DNA of 64,000 nucleotides, from assembly GCA_031261265.1 (NCBI GenBank), contig JAISKI010000034.1:9111-73110 (forward strand). Direction: 5' to 3'. The DNA is from Candidatus Peribacteria bacterium (GTDB lineage Bacteria; Patescibacteria; JAEDAM01; Absconditabacterales; Absconditicoccaceae). The notes below the pieces were generated by a model. That model had not been told where the DNA came from and did no database searches. It saw only the letters and a program-made list of their open reading frames with translations. Positions within the stretch are counted from its first letter, which is position 1, and each line of letters starts with the position of its first letter. This document shows, one piece after another, positions 39,602 to 49,363 of this stretch. The translations under genes and the position numbers were made by a program.

Positions 39602-40720
39602 ATGGCTTTTGAAAATCCTCATCTTACTGATCCCAAAGAATATCTCTACTATTTACTCAAGGTGCATATCGATTATGCGGCTTCAGACTCTTATTTTACT
39701 TTCAATGAAGAACCAGCACTCAGAGTCAATGATGAGATCTACAGACTCGTAGGATTGGATAAATTTTCTGATGAAATGCTCAACGGGATCGCTTCTACCC
39801 TCATGGATGAGACAGATAAGAAACTCTTTGAGGAAAATCTGAGTGTAGATATCGGATATGTCGCTCACGGACGCAGATTTAGGATTAATGTTTCTCAGCA
39901 GTCAGGGCATATTATGGTCGTTTTTAGGCTTTTTGCGGAGAAAGTCCCAACGATCGATGATCTCGCTCTCCCACCAGTATTCAGACAATTAATGCAAAAA
40001 ACAAGCTGAATCATCTTCGTAGCGGGTCCTACAGGCTCAGGAAAATCTACCACCCTCGCGGCTATGCTCGAAGAGGTGAATATGACCAAACAGAAGCACA
40101 TCATTACCCTAGAAGACCCTATCGAATATATTTTCACTCCCAAAAAAGCTCTCATCGAACAGAAACAGCTCGGAAAGGATATTATTTCTTTCTCTTCTGC
40201 AATGAAATATGCGTTGAGACAGCGTCCAGATATTATCCTCTTTGGAGAAGCCAGAGATCCCGAAGGAATCAAAAATGCTATCGCCCTAGCAGAAACAGGA
40301 CATCTCGTTTTGACGACAATTCATGCAAGATCTGCCGAACAAACGGTGAATAAAATCATCTCAATGTTCCCCGCTGCAGAACAACCTCACGTTCGCGAAC
40401 AGCTTTCTGATACCCTTTCAGCAATAATTGTACAAAAATTAGCTAAGAAGAACGGAGGAGGAATGGTGCCTGTCCAAGAAATTCTGCTGACCAATACCGC
40501 TGTGGAAAATATTATCAGAGAAAATAAGCTGAATCAACTCAATAATACCATTTATGCTAATAGAAACATAGGAATGCAATTGTTAGAGGATCATATTATT
40601 TACCTTGCCAGCAAAGGAATTATTGATCTCAATAGTGCAGTGAATATCGCGAATGATACCGATTACCTCATCAGAGGATTGAAGGAAAAAAATCTGATTA
40701 ATATCCCTGCTCAGCAGTAA
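39602..40720 (+). CDS. pilT: Twitching motility ATPase PilT
   Basis: PilT powers pilus retraction. The 372-aa protein has a PAS-like N-terminal domain, Walker A GPTGSGKSTT near residue 142, LEDPIEYIF, Walker B RPDIILFGEARDPEG near residue 218, and HLVLTTIHARSAEQT. It lacks the zinc cysteines of PilB, as expected for PilT. The one TGA (40007) encodes the Gly before IIFVAGPTG. The start is MAFENPH at 39602, after its own promoter. A hypothetical helical gene follows after 41 bases. Confidence 0.93.
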
Positions 40721-40761
40721 TCTTCTCTCAATTCTTTCAACTTTACTACTCCTTTCCCCTT

Positions 40762-41340
40762 ATGACTGAACCTACCTTAACTCCACCAGATCCCATCGAA
40801 ACCCCGATCCCTACACCCACAGAACCTGTTTTTTCTTCAGGGGGTTCTTCCGTATTTCAAGCGACAGCTCCCCTCAATGACCTCGCAAAAGAGAGTATCT
40901 CTGTTGGACAAAATCTTGTAGGAGAAGTGACTCAATTCTGAACTAACCTTGTGGAAAACGTAGGAGAAATTATGGCAGAACCAGGAAAACTCTTCCAACC
41001 TGCAAAAACCGTTTCCACTCTAGGAAATATCGTAGGAGCAGGAGTAGAAGGAGTAAAAAATCTGGCTACCGATACGATAGGACTCGCTACGGGAGCAGTA
41101 GAAGATATGAAGAAAACAGGCTCCGATTTAGTAAATGTCCGAACCGAACCCAAACCCGATGGGGGAGTCATGCAACCTGCTAGACCTATTTCCGAGCTCT
41201 CTAATATTTGAGGAAAGCTTATAAAAAGCTGAGCCATCTTAGCCACCAGTACCGTGTGAACAGGAGTCAATGTTGCGAAAAAACTCCTCTGAGCAGGAGA
41301 AAAATTGCTCAAAAAGTGATTAGAAGCATTTAAAAAATAA
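40762..41340 (+). CDS. Hypothetical helical protein, 192 aa
   Basis: A Pro/Thr-rich N-terminus (EPTLTPPDPIETPIPTPTEP) is followed by amphipathic helices with recurring Gly-Ala-Val-Glu patterns (IVGAGVEGVKNLATDTIGLA). It resembles in style the lipoprotein at 32291 and the helical protein at 34956: low-complexity, membrane-binding or LEA-like. Several TGA glycines are concentrated in the C-terminal part. It follows pilT closely. Confidence 0.65.
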
Positions 41341-41350
41341 AGAACTCCCC

Positions 41351-41548
41351 ATGATCAAATTTTTCAAAGATCTCCTGATCTATCCTTTCCAAAAAGACAA
41401 AACAGAGAATAGAGCGAATCAGCTTTTTACTTCGCTTTTCAAGGACTTCCCTGCACTTTTTTGGATCAAACCAACCTTCAAAAAACTCTTTATTCCGATT
41501 ATCATCATCATCCATTACCTTTTTAACACTTGAAAAAAGAAAAAATAA
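41351..41548 (+). CDS. Small basic hydrophobic protein, 65 aa
   Basis: MIKFFKDLLIYPFQKDKTEN leads to a hydrophobic C-terminal helix (LFIPIIIIIHYLF) and a poly-Lys end after a TGA glycine. The stop TAA overlaps the dtd start ATG by one base, so the two are translationally coupled. Probably a tail-anchored membrane peptide; no family. Confidence 0.55.
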
Positions 41549-42033
41549 TGCGTCTCGTCATCCAATCCGTAGAAACAGCTTCCGTTAAAGTATTGCCTAT
41601 GGTTTCCTCCTTAGAGGAGGAGCACGTCGAAGCCGAAGGAGGTTCTAAGAGGTCTATCTCCAGAGGAATCCTCATTTATCTCTGAATCTCTACCGCAGAT
41701 CTCCTCGATTATCCAGACAAAATTGAAAAAATCGTCCGCAAACTCCCAACCATCAGATTTCTAGAGGGAGAAAAAGGGATAAATCTGTCTCTCAACGATA
41801 TAGATGGAGAAATTTTGCTGATCTCCAATTTCACAGTCTATGGGAGAAATCACAAAGGAACTTCCATGGAATTCACAGGTTCTGCTCCCTTCACCGAAGC
41901 AAAAGCTATTTACGAGTATTTTATTGAAGAAGCTCTCGCCTCTGGGCGAAAATTACAAACAGGAGAATTCTGAGCAGAGATGCAGGTGACATCAGAGAAC
42001 AGGGGACCGATCAATTATGTGTTTGATTATTAG
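41548..42033 (+). CDS. dtd: D-aminoacyl-tRNA deacylase with a translated repeat
   Basis: DTD removes D-amino acids, and glycine mischarged on tRNA-Ala, from tRNAs. The 161-residue protein has MRLVIQSVETASV, the catalytic SNFTVYG (SQFTL) motif near residue 93 and the NRGPIN (Gly-cisPro) motif near the end. The usual segment VDGEVVGEI after ASV is replaced by about 14-17 residues encoded by a palindromic repeat (residues 20-33), making it longer than the usual 145-150. TGA codons stand at YL-G-IS and EF-G-AEM. DTD protects against glycine misincorporation, of interest in an organism with an extra glycine codon. Confidence 0.92.
41606..41645 (+). repeat. Palindromic repeat translated inside Dtd
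   Basis: The hairpin CCTCCTTAGAGGAGG is followed by AGCACGTCGAAGCCGAAGG and AGGTTC, the same order (hairpin, GCAC/GTGC, CGAAG, GGAGG, TTC) as the right arm of the dispersed repeat. Confidence 0.7.
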
Positions 42034-42054
42034 AAGATGGTGGATCTTTTGTAG

Positions 42055-42119
42055 ACAAACCCCTCTTCCGTCCTCCTACTCTTAGCTCGTCGCCCTCCCT
42101 CTCCCCTTATCAGGGGAGT
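42055..42119 (+). repeat. Left terminal inverted repeat of the DUF559 element
   Basis: It begins ACAAACCCCTCTTCCGTCC and ends with the hairpin CTCCCCTTATCAGGGGAG. Confidence 0.88.
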
Positions 42120-42154
42120 ACGCTACTAATATTTTAATTTCTATGTAGTACAAT

Positions 42155-42547
42155 ATGGAAGCTAGTGGATTTATTCCCTACAATTCTTCTCTAATAGTAT
42201 ATGCAAAGGAAAACAGAAAAAGACCAAAGGCTACCAAAGCAGAAGAATTAGTATGGCATTGCATCTTAAAAGGAAAGAGAATGCTTTGATATAAATTTAT
42301 CAGACAAAAAGTTATTGATTATTTCATCTTGGATTTTTATTGTGCAGAGTTAATGTTGGGAATAGAAATAGATGGTTGATATCATAATGATCAAACACAA
42401 GCAGAATACGACGAAGAAAGAACCATAAGATTAAACAAATTATGAATAACTATTTTGAGAATAAAAAATGAAGAAGTTTTACAACATCTGGAAGAAGTAA
42501 AACAATATATACAATATCATATACAGCAGCTAATAAATAAACAGTAA
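42155..42547 (+). CDS. DUF559 endonuclease-domain protein (Vsr-like fold)
   Basis: The 130-aa protein matches DUF559, a PD-(D/E)XK/Vsr-like nuclease family: KATKAEELVWHCILKGKRM, FIRQKVIDYFILDFYC with the active-site Asp, GIEIDGGYH with Glu and Asp, and TILRIKNEEVL at the end. The three or four TGA codons encode conserved Gly, including IDG-G-YH. It is AT-rich inside GC-rich repeats. Such proteins are common in CPR genomes and their role is unknown; the inverted repeats here suggest a DNA-mobilising or homing function (inference). Confidence 0.88.
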
Positions 42548-42567
42548 TTATAAACAATAGTTGCGTT

Positions 42568-42629
42568 TCCCCTTGATAAGGGGGAGGGAGGACGACGAGC
42601 TAAGAGTAGGAGGACGGAAGGGGGTTTGT
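42568..42629 (-). repeat. Right terminal inverted repeat of the DUF559 element
   Basis: It runs from TCCCCTTGATAAGGGGG through GACGACGAGCTAAGAGTAGG to GGGGGTTTGT and is the inverted partner of 42055-42119, with only a few mismatches and small gaps. Confidence 0.88.
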
Positions 42630-42657
42630 GGGGAAAACTCCAATTTTTTTGCAAAAT

Positions 42658-42685
42658 TTGCAAAATAAACATTTTCAAGTATAAT
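42658..42685 (+). promoter_or_regulatory. Promoter of the 206-aa hypothetical gene
   Basis: TTGCAA, 16 bases, TATAAT, 31 bases before the ATG, just outside the DUF559 element. Confidence 0.7.
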
Positions 42686-42716
42686 TAAAAACACATTTTA
42701 TAATCTTTACATTATT

Positions 42717-43337
42717 ATGATTCTCAATATAGAAGATTTCAATCCCCGAGGGGAATATAGTCCTCATCAACAAGATTTACTTAACGAACGAAAATCTCAA
42801 CTTGAAATAGATTTTTTAGATTTAACTCCTTTTAGTGATCCAGACTTTTTGACAAAATTTGAACAGAAAATACCAAAACAAGAACAAATAAACTATGTAA
42901 TCAATACCAATAATTATAAGGTAAAAAATGGCTATAAAAAATCACTTAATTATGACCCTCATTATGTTTTAGTCACTAGAAGAGCTATACATACACAAGC
43001 AAAGAAACCTGAACAATATTGGACAGATGAACATAGAGTTGCTAGATTTGGCTTAAATCAAGAAATACCGAAATGACCACATAGGTATTATAGTGTAATT
43101 ATAATAACAACCTTACAAGCATTAATAGACCATGGAATAGAAGATTACGGAGGAGGATTTAGTGACGGAGAGATTAAAATAAATGGGAAGAATTTTGATA
43201 AGGGTAAGATATTATTTATTTATAAACCAAAAGGTGAACTTGAAGATCTGAAATTTTATACTAAAGGTGGTTGAATGAAAAAAACTGAATTGTTAGAAAT
43301 ATTAAAAAAGCAACATAAAGAACAGTACGGCTATTAA
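42717..43337 (+). CDS. Hypothetical protein, 206 aa
   Basis: A soluble protein with an acidic N-terminus (MILNIEDFNPRGEYSPHQQ), a central basic segment (HYVLVTRRAIHTQAKKPEQY, WTDEHRVARFGLNQEI) and a C-terminal domain (FSDGEIKINGKNFDKGKILF). Two TGA codons encode glycine. It has its own promoter and converges on recG, overlapping its stop by four bases. No family recognised. Confidence 0.65.
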
Positions 43338-45526
43338 GCAAGCACATCCCCGATCCTTTCCTCCAAAAACTTCTGCAACCCTGGCAACCCCTCCAACTTC
43401 GGATGTTTTTTCAAAAGCCATATCGCACCTTCTTGCACTTTCTCCAAAAATCTCAAATCCGTTAAGATCTCCAAAGGGACATCACTATCTCCTGACTGCA
43501 TCGTCCCCAAAATCTCTCCCGAACCACGATTCTGTAAATCCAGTTCAGCTAGTTTAAATCCATCTGTAGTTGTCTCCATAATCTTTAACCTCTGATAGGC
43601 ATCACCAGACTTTTTTTGGGTCTCCAAAAAACAATACGATTTCATCGTAGAACGACCAATTCTTCCTCTCAACTGATGCAACTGCGACAACCCAAACCTT
43701 TCTGCATTTTTGATAATCATAATGGTGGCTTCTGGCACATCCACACCCACTTCTATGACGGTCGTAGATACCAATAAGCATTTCTTCCCAGATTTAAAAT
43801 CATTCATGACCTCATCCTTCTCTTTGGCGGACATCCTTCCATGTAAAAGTCAGATTTTACCTGCTGGTAATTCAGAAAAAAAGGCTGAAATCTCATGATA
43901 TTGAGTTGTTGCAGACTTCACGTCATCCATCTTTTCACTATCTTCGATCAAAGGAGTCACCACAAACACTCTCTGCCCCTGCTCAATCTTCTGTAAAATC
44001 CACGGTTTTAGCTTTAAATATTCATGTTCTGAAATCACTTTACTATCAATCGGCACACGTCCCGCTGGTAATTCATCAATCACACTCACATCAAATTCTC
44101 CAAAAAACGCCAAAGCCATTGACCTCGGAATGGGAGTCGCAGTCATCTGCAAAATATGAGGAGAATCGAACCTCTTGAATATCGCCCTTTGCTTTACTCC
44201 AAATTTATGTTGTTCATCAATACAAACAAATTGCAAATTATGAAAACCTACATCTTCCTGCAACACGGCATGAGTCGCCACCACTACATCGATTTTCCCT
44301 TCTTTCAGTCAGCGTTTTATTTCCTCTTTTCTTCCTTTCGTCAAAGAACCTGTAAGTAGCTCCACTCTCAATCCGAGGGGCAACAAAAGCTTTGCCAGCG
44401 TTTTATAATGCTGATTCGCCAACACTTCCAACGGAGCTAAGAGCACAGACTGTCCACCAAAGGTTTTCCACACATACCACATTGCAATAGTAGCCACAAT
44501 CGTTTTTCCACTTCCTACATCTCCTTGTAGCAATCTCAACATCGGTTTTCCACGATAAAAATCTTCCAAAATCTGTACAATCACTTTTTTTTGTGCTACC
44601 GTTAAAGAAAAAGAAAGCTGATCCAAAATCGGTTTCAATATCTCCCAATGGGGAGTTTCTTGCAGGGGAGGAGTCTCCAAACTTCCCTGATATTCCAACT
44701 TATTCATCAGAGAAAAAAGCTGAATCCTAAGTAATCTATCAAAAAACAATCTATGTAAAGCTTTTTTCTTCATTTCCTCATTCTCAGGATAATGCAGATT
44801 TTTCATCGTCTCCACTACATCCAAGAGTCCAAATTGTTGCATAAATTCTTCGGGCAAGTATTCAGAAAAAATTTCAGGGATCCTATCCAAATTATTCCAT
44901 ACTTTCTGTGCAAATCGTCCTGGCTTAATTCCCTGCATTTCTGAATAAATCGGGAAAATCCTCCCTGAATTGTAGGTGTTTTGTTCAACAACCCCCTCTT
45001 CCGACCCTAAACTTGTAGGGTCTCCCTCTCCCCCTGACAGAGGAGTAAACTTTACGACTCAGTTTATGCTTTCAATATAGTTTTCCTCCCTGTCAGGGGA
45101 GGTCCCCGAAGGGGGGAGGGGTTGTTCAGCACTAGCTGGCACCACATCAGGATGAGAAAAAATAATCTTCCCAAATTTCATTTGGGGCTTTCCTACGATG
45201 ATATACCAGCTTTTTTCTACTAATTTACTTGCCAAATACGCTGAATTAAAAATACTGATATATCCAATATTCCCGTTCTGATCCTCAAATTTTATATCAT
45301 AAATCATTCTTCCCCCTCTGCTTCGTTGCTTTTTCTGCAGAATCATTCCTTTGGTGGACGTCACCCCTTTTTCATTAAAAATCAGCTCATTCAAGGGCTT
45401 GATATTTGACCTATCTTCATATGCCCTCGGAAAATAATTGAAAAAATCTTTTAAATTCTGAATGCCATTCTGTGCGAGAATGCTAACATAACGGGGAGTA
45501 GTTTTGAGAAGTTGTTTGAGTTCCAT
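43334..45526 (-). CDS. recG: ATP-dependent DNA helicase RecG with a translated repeat
   Basis: RecG remodels stalled replication forks and branched DNA. The 730-aa protein has an N-terminal wedge domain, helicase motif I LQGDVGSGKT near residue 330, motif II DEQH near 440, TATPIPRSMAL, and the C-terminal HQLRGRIGRS and LDLQNRGSGEILG motifs. Between HPDVVPASAE and GRIFPIYSE, about residues 133-180 are a translation of a 142-bp palindromic repeat, including TPLSGGEGDPTSLGSEEG; ordinary RecG is about 680-690 residues. TGA glycines occur at four or more sites. Start at MELKQLL: the -10 box ends seven bases upstream, so the mRNA is nearly leaderless. Confidence 0.94.
44986..45127. repeat. Palindromic repeat translated inside RecG
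   Basis: A full-length copy: outer ends AACAACCCCCTC and GAGGGGTTGTTC, inner hairpins CTCCCCCTGACAGAGGAG and CCTCCCTGTCAGGGGAGG, the same layout as 5472-5623. In the recG frame it has no TAA or TAG; one TGA (45059-45061) is read as glycine. Confidence 0.92.
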
Positions 45527-45533
45527 ACTCTTA

Positions 45534-45561
45534 TGTATACGCTTTCCGCTTCCAACTTCAA
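45534..45561 (-). promoter_or_regulatory. Near-leaderless promoter of recG
   Basis: TTGAAG, 16 bases, TATACA on the minus strand; the ATG begins seven bases after the -10 box, about where transcription would start. Confidence 0.6.
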
Positions 45562-45625
45562 CGGATAAATTTGCTCTTGATTTTTGCTGGTAATATCTGT
45601 ACAATTCAGAAAAAATCTAAAAAAT

Positions 45626-46312
45626 ATGTCAAAAAAACCCACAAAGACAAAAAGACTCTCCAAGATTTATTGTATCAGAGCTCGCTCTTTTATTAAGAGA
45701 CTTGCAATCTGGTTCCTCATCTATTTTGGAATGCTTTGGATACCAGCTTCTCACATTAAGACAGCTGTTTTCTTAATCGCCTTTATCTTGGTTGAAATGG
45801 AAAGAGTGACCGCAATCTTTCACCTTCCTCACCAAAAAAAGAAAGAGAAAAAAGTCAGAAAACAACCAAATCCTCCGAAATTCCTTCTGAAGGTAAAAAA
45901 ACTGATTCGAAAGGTCAGAATATTCTTCCTTCAGACGAAATTAGGAAAAAAATTCTGGATTTGGTTTGGGAAGCTGGAAAAAAGACTGGATAAGGTAATC
46001 GAGAAATCTCGGTATCTTACCCGAGTACGAAAAAAATTCCAGCACAAGACCGTAAAAGCAGTTATTCGTTTCCTCGTGTTGGTAATGTTCCTTATTCCAT
46101 TCCCAGGTACCACAGACATAGCATTAGCAACCTTATGGGGAGTAGTTCTGTTCTGGGTTGCTATTGAAATGCTTATAGAGTGGTTATTAACTGCTCTGGA
46201 AATGGGAGTGGAACTCCTGGTGAAAATTATCAAAAGAAGACGACACTGAAACCCAGTGCCGTCCTTTTTTTTATTTCTCTTTGATTTTACTCCCCTTATT
46301 TATATAGTATAA
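45626..46312 (+). CDS. PGPGW-like/membrane protein of unknown function
   Basis: Two hydrophobic hairpins (LAIWFLIYFGMLWIPASHI, AVFLIAFILVEM near residue 40; FLVLVMFLIPFPGTTDIALA and VVLFWVAIEMLIEWLL near 160) flank a highly basic cytoplasmic middle (KKKEKKVRKQP). The frame reaches RRRH and a TGA at 46247, which under code 25 continues for 21 codons to TAA 46312. However, a strong hairpin terminator spans 46239-46272, so most transcripts would end before that stop. The real C-terminus is therefore uncertain. Family not certain. Confidence 0.55.
46239..46272 (+). terminator. Terminator overlapping an in-frame TGA
   Basis: GACG-A-CACTG and CAGTG-C-CGTC form a ten-position stem with one mismatch, followed by eight T. 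The TGA at 46247-46249 lies at its apex. Confidence 0.7.
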
Positions 46313-46324
46313 GTTGAAGGTTAT

Positions 46325-46353
46325 ATTCCACTATCAGTATACTCAAAAAAATC
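46325..46353. repeat. 29-bp direct repeat, copy 1
   Basis: ATTCCACTATCAGTATACTC plus an A run, repeated at 47060-47088. It lies 27 bases before the HD hydrolase ATG and contains a TATACT-like box, so it may carry a promoter. Confidence 0.7.
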
Positions 46354-46379
46354 TAACTTTATCATTCATCTTCTCAACA

Positions 46380-46949
46380 ATGGAAAGAGCACAAGCACGA
46401 GAACTGCTAAAAAAGTACAATAAAGAATCTTTTCATCTCAAACATGCCCTTATTGTGGAAGGGGTAATGAAATATTTTGCCGAACTCCTAGGATATGAAG
46501 ATGAAAGAGAATTTCGAGGGATTGTAGGACTCCTTCACGACTTGGATTTTGAAATATATCCTCACGAACATTGCACCAAAAGCCAAGAAATAATGAAAGC
46601 TGAAGGCATTGACGAACGCATCATTCACGCGACAGCTAGCCACGGATACGGGATTACGGTTGATATCAAACCAGAACATCAAATGGAAAAAGTATTATAT
46701 GCCGTAGATGAATTGACAGGATTGATTGGAGCCCTAGCGTTGATGAGACCCTCTAAATCCGTGCAAGATATGGAACTTTCCTCAGTAAAGAAAAAATTTA
46801 AGGACAAAAAGTTTGCATCTGGTTGTTCCAGAGAGGTTATCATAAAAGGGGCAGAAATGCTTGGTTGGGAATTAGATTATTTGATTGAGCAAACAATCTC
46901 GGCTATGAGAGAAGACGAAGAAGAGATTAACAAGTATTTAACTTTTTAA
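46380..46949 (+). CDS. HD-domain phosphohydrolase
   Basis: The 189-aa protein is a small HD-superfamily metal-dependent phosphohydrolase: SFHLKHALIVEGVMKYFAEL, the HD pair in IVGLLHDLDFEIYP near residue 55, a His in ATASHGYG near 82 and the final Asp in VLYAVDELTGL. This matches the HDIG-like hydrolases often annotated in CPR genomes. Substrate unknown, probably a nucleotide. No TGA codons. Start at MERAQA. Confidence 0.85.
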   Translation: MERAQARELLKKYNKESFHLKHALIVEGVMKYFAELLGYEDEREFRGIVGLLHDLDFEIYPHEHCTKSQEIMKAEGIDERIIHATASHGYGITVDIKPEHQMEKVLYAVDELTGLIGALALMRPSKSVQDMELSSVKKKFKDKKFASGCSREVIIKGAEMLGWELDYLIEQTISAMREDEEEINKYLTF

Positions 46950-46969
46950 CTTATCAAAACCCTATAAAA

Positions 46970-47237
46970 ATGTATGTGCAGTTCCGACCAAAAGAAAAAC
47001 CCACACCTATCCCATAAGGGAAAGCAAGTGAACAAGCACTACAGTTCGGTGTGGATTCAATTCCACTATCAGTATACTCAAAAAAAATCAAAATGCAAGA
47101 AAAAATGCAAAAAAATGAAATAACAAAAAATCCACCCATCAGGATTGCTCCTCTGGTGGATGTTGCAGTAGCAATTTACTCAAAAAAATCTAAAAATCAA
47201 GTAAAAATACACAAAAGTTTTATCAGTATATATTATA
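46970..47237 (+). pseudogene. Possible degenerate coding remnant
   Basis: One frame reads MYVQFRPKEKPTPIP, a TAA, then GKASEQALQFGVDSIPLSVY and further codons to about 47237 with no other stop. The TAA sits where a TGA glycine would restore a frame of about 90 codons. It includes the second copy of the 29-bp repeat. There is no homology I can name; it may be plain intergenic sequence. Confidence 0.25.
47060..47088. repeat. 29-bp direct repeat, copy 2
   Basis: Identical to 46325-46353 apart from one extra A in the A run. A shorter relative (TTTACTCAAAAAAATC) follows near 47175. Confidence 0.7.
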
Positions 47238-47777
47238 ATGCCTATCATTACAGCAATAGCATTTGATCTAGGAGGAGTGCTTATAAAAGAGAATGAGTAT
47301 CACTTATCTCCTACAGAACAACTATTGGAAAGACAATTTGGGAATATCAACAATGATGAAACATATTATCAACGAGCTATCAAAGAAACAGGATTATCAA
47401 AAAAAGAAATAAAAAAAATAGTCGAACATATCGTTGTAAATATGTATGAACTTAGAACCACAGATATCTTCCAAAAACTTCCAAAACTTAAATTAGCTAT
47501 TGCAAGCAACCACCTTTCCGCTATACATAAGTGGATAGAAAAATCTGATGTGTGAAAGTATTTTGACTATATCCTGATATCAGCGGATGTAAAAGTTGAG
47601 AAACCTCATTCAGCATTCTATCAAAGATTGATTGAATGATTAAATGAAAAGCCTGAGAATATCCTCTTCATAGATGATGATAGCAAAAATATTGAGTGAG
47701 CAAAAATTGCCTGATTACAAACGTTATTATATGATCGTTCCAAAAACTTACTAGAAGAAGTTCTAAAAAATATGTAA
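47238..47777 (+). CDS. HAD-superfamily hydrolase
   Basis: The 179-residue protein has the HAD motifs in order: AIAFDLGGVL (nucleophile Asp near residue 9), LAIASNH (motif II), EKPHSAFYQ (motif III Lys) and ILFIDDDSKNIEGAK (motif IV, with a TGA glycine). The short cap is helical, as in the HAD-IA phosphatase/epoxide hydrolase-like group. Substrate unknown. It precedes dnaA by 76 bases on the same strand. Confidence 0.85.
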
Positions 47778-47815
47778 AAAAATGAGAAAAATATTGTAAA
47801 TATTCAGCTTTCCTT

Positions 47816-47853
47816 AAATCTTCTGTAATCTTTTAAAAATCTTCCGTAATCTT
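47816..47853. repeat. Paired repeats directly upstream of dnaA
   Basis: AAATCTTCTGTAATCTT and AAATCTTCCGTAATCTT are near-identical tandem units of 18-19 bp ending at the dnaA start codon. Their core AATCTTCTG is the same as in the inverted repeats of the lepA insertion. Confidence 0.6.
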
Positions 47854-49329
47854 ATGTTATTAGACCTCCCCGAAACCTACACCCCAGAAAAAAAAGCCTA
47901 CTTGACCGACCTTCGGACCAAGGTCATTTTGCACATCTCGGCTCAGCACGACCACAAAAAGCTGATTACTTTCCTCCCCAAGGCGGGTATCGTGAATATC
48001 GAAGACACCGACAAGAAAGTCTACCTCGGCTTCGCGAATGAATTCGCCCTGACCCAGGCAAAGAAAATTTTCAACAAATCCCTCAAAGAAGCCGTTCACG
48101 AGCTGTACAATCCCCAATTTGATATAGAATTTGTCATCTATCCTCCGTTTTCCAACGGTTCCCCTCTCCTCATTGATCTCAAAAAAATCCTCAATATCAA
48201 AGATACTCCCAAATCCAGTGAACCCGTAGAAAGAGAAATGAAATCTGAATTATCTTCTTATTTCGGGATTCTCTTCGACCCCAATTTCAGATTTGATAAT
48301 TTCGTCGCAGGAGCCAACAACCAATTCGCTTTTTCAGCAGCAAAAGCCGTTGCAGAAAATCCGTGAACAGCTTACAACCCGCTTTTCATCTACGGAAATG
48401 TGGGACTCGGAAAAACTCATTTGATGCAAGCTATCGGAAACGAAATCACTGCAAATGACCCGAAAAAAGTAGCCATTTATCTCCCTGCTACCAAGTTGGT
48501 AGATGAAATTGTGCAAGCTATTAGGGGAAATAAACTCAATACCCTGATGAGAAAATTTGATGATGTGGATGCTTTGCTCATTGATGATATCCAGTTTCTC
48601 GCTGGGAAGGACAAAACACAGGAGATTTTCCACAATATTTTCAATGATTTTCATATGAAGAAAAAGCAGGTGATAATGTCCTCTGATCGCCCTCCCAAGG
48701 AGTTGATCGATATTGAAAGTAGACTGAGAAGCAGATTTGCTCTTGGTTTGGTTGCAGACATCCAAGCACCCGATTTTGAAACGAGGATCGCGATTCTAGA
48801 AGCTAAACTAGAGGCGAAACAGGAAACTATTGATACCGAGTTTCTTTCTCTCATCGCTCAGCATATTAAGTCTAATGTTCGTGAACTCGAAGGTGCCTTA
48901 AATATTCTGCTCACAAGAAAAAAGCTCTCTGGAAACGAAACCTCAGCAGACGATGTACAAGCCTGCCTTCAAACACTGGGCTATACTCCTTCCTCCTCCA
49001 GAGCCACAGTGGAAGAGGCTTCTTTACACAATAAAAAATCAGATCAATCTTTCGATAATATCGTAGAAATGGTGGCGAATTACTATGCTCTTTCTGTGGC
49101 TGAACTCAAATCCGATTGCAGAAAAAAGGAAATCACTACAGCCAGACAGATTTTGATGCTGATCGCAAAAAAGTATTTCAAATGGACGTTAGAAAAAATC
49201 GGGGAATATTTTGGTGGAAAAAACCATGCTACAGCGATTTACGCAATTGGAAATATTGAGAAAAAGCTGAAAACAGATGAGACAATTCTCCATGATTATC
49301 AGATATTTATGGAATGGGTAGAACAGTAG
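47854..49329 (+). CDS. dnaA: Chromosomal replication initiator DnaA
   Basis: DnaA binds the origin and opens it for replication. The 491-aa protein has the N-terminal domain I (residues 1-85), a linker, the AAA+ core with Walker A GNVGLGKTHL near residue 186 and Walker B ALLIDDIQFL near 243, the sensor RLRSRFALGL, and the domain IV HTH with the DnaA signature GGKNHATAIYA near 450. One TGA (48364) encodes the Gly in ENP-G-TAYNPLFIYG. The gene is not next to dnaN or recF as in many bacteria. The ATP-grasp operon follows after 34 bases. Confidence 0.96.
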
Positions 49330-49363
49330 AAAAAGGGATCCCTATTTTATCACACTATAAGAA

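Larger units (their letters stand above)
42055..42629 (+). mobile_element. DUF559 nuclease element with 62-65-bp terminal inverted repeats
   Basis: A 575-bp unit with one gene between nearly perfect inverted repeats (42055-42119 and 42568-42629). The repeats are the left arm of the dispersed palindromic repeat (ACAAACCCC, CTTCCGTCCTCCTACTCTTA, GCTCGTCG, CCTCCCT, CCCCTTATCAGGGG). It lies between dtd and a hypothetical gene. It looks like a compact mobile element or the parent of the smaller copies. Confidence 0.75.

Noticed and set aside
47778..47853. Replication origin next to dnaA
   Set aside because: The gap is only 76 bp, and I see no cluster of DnaA boxes (TTATCCACA-like); the repeats there have a different sequence.
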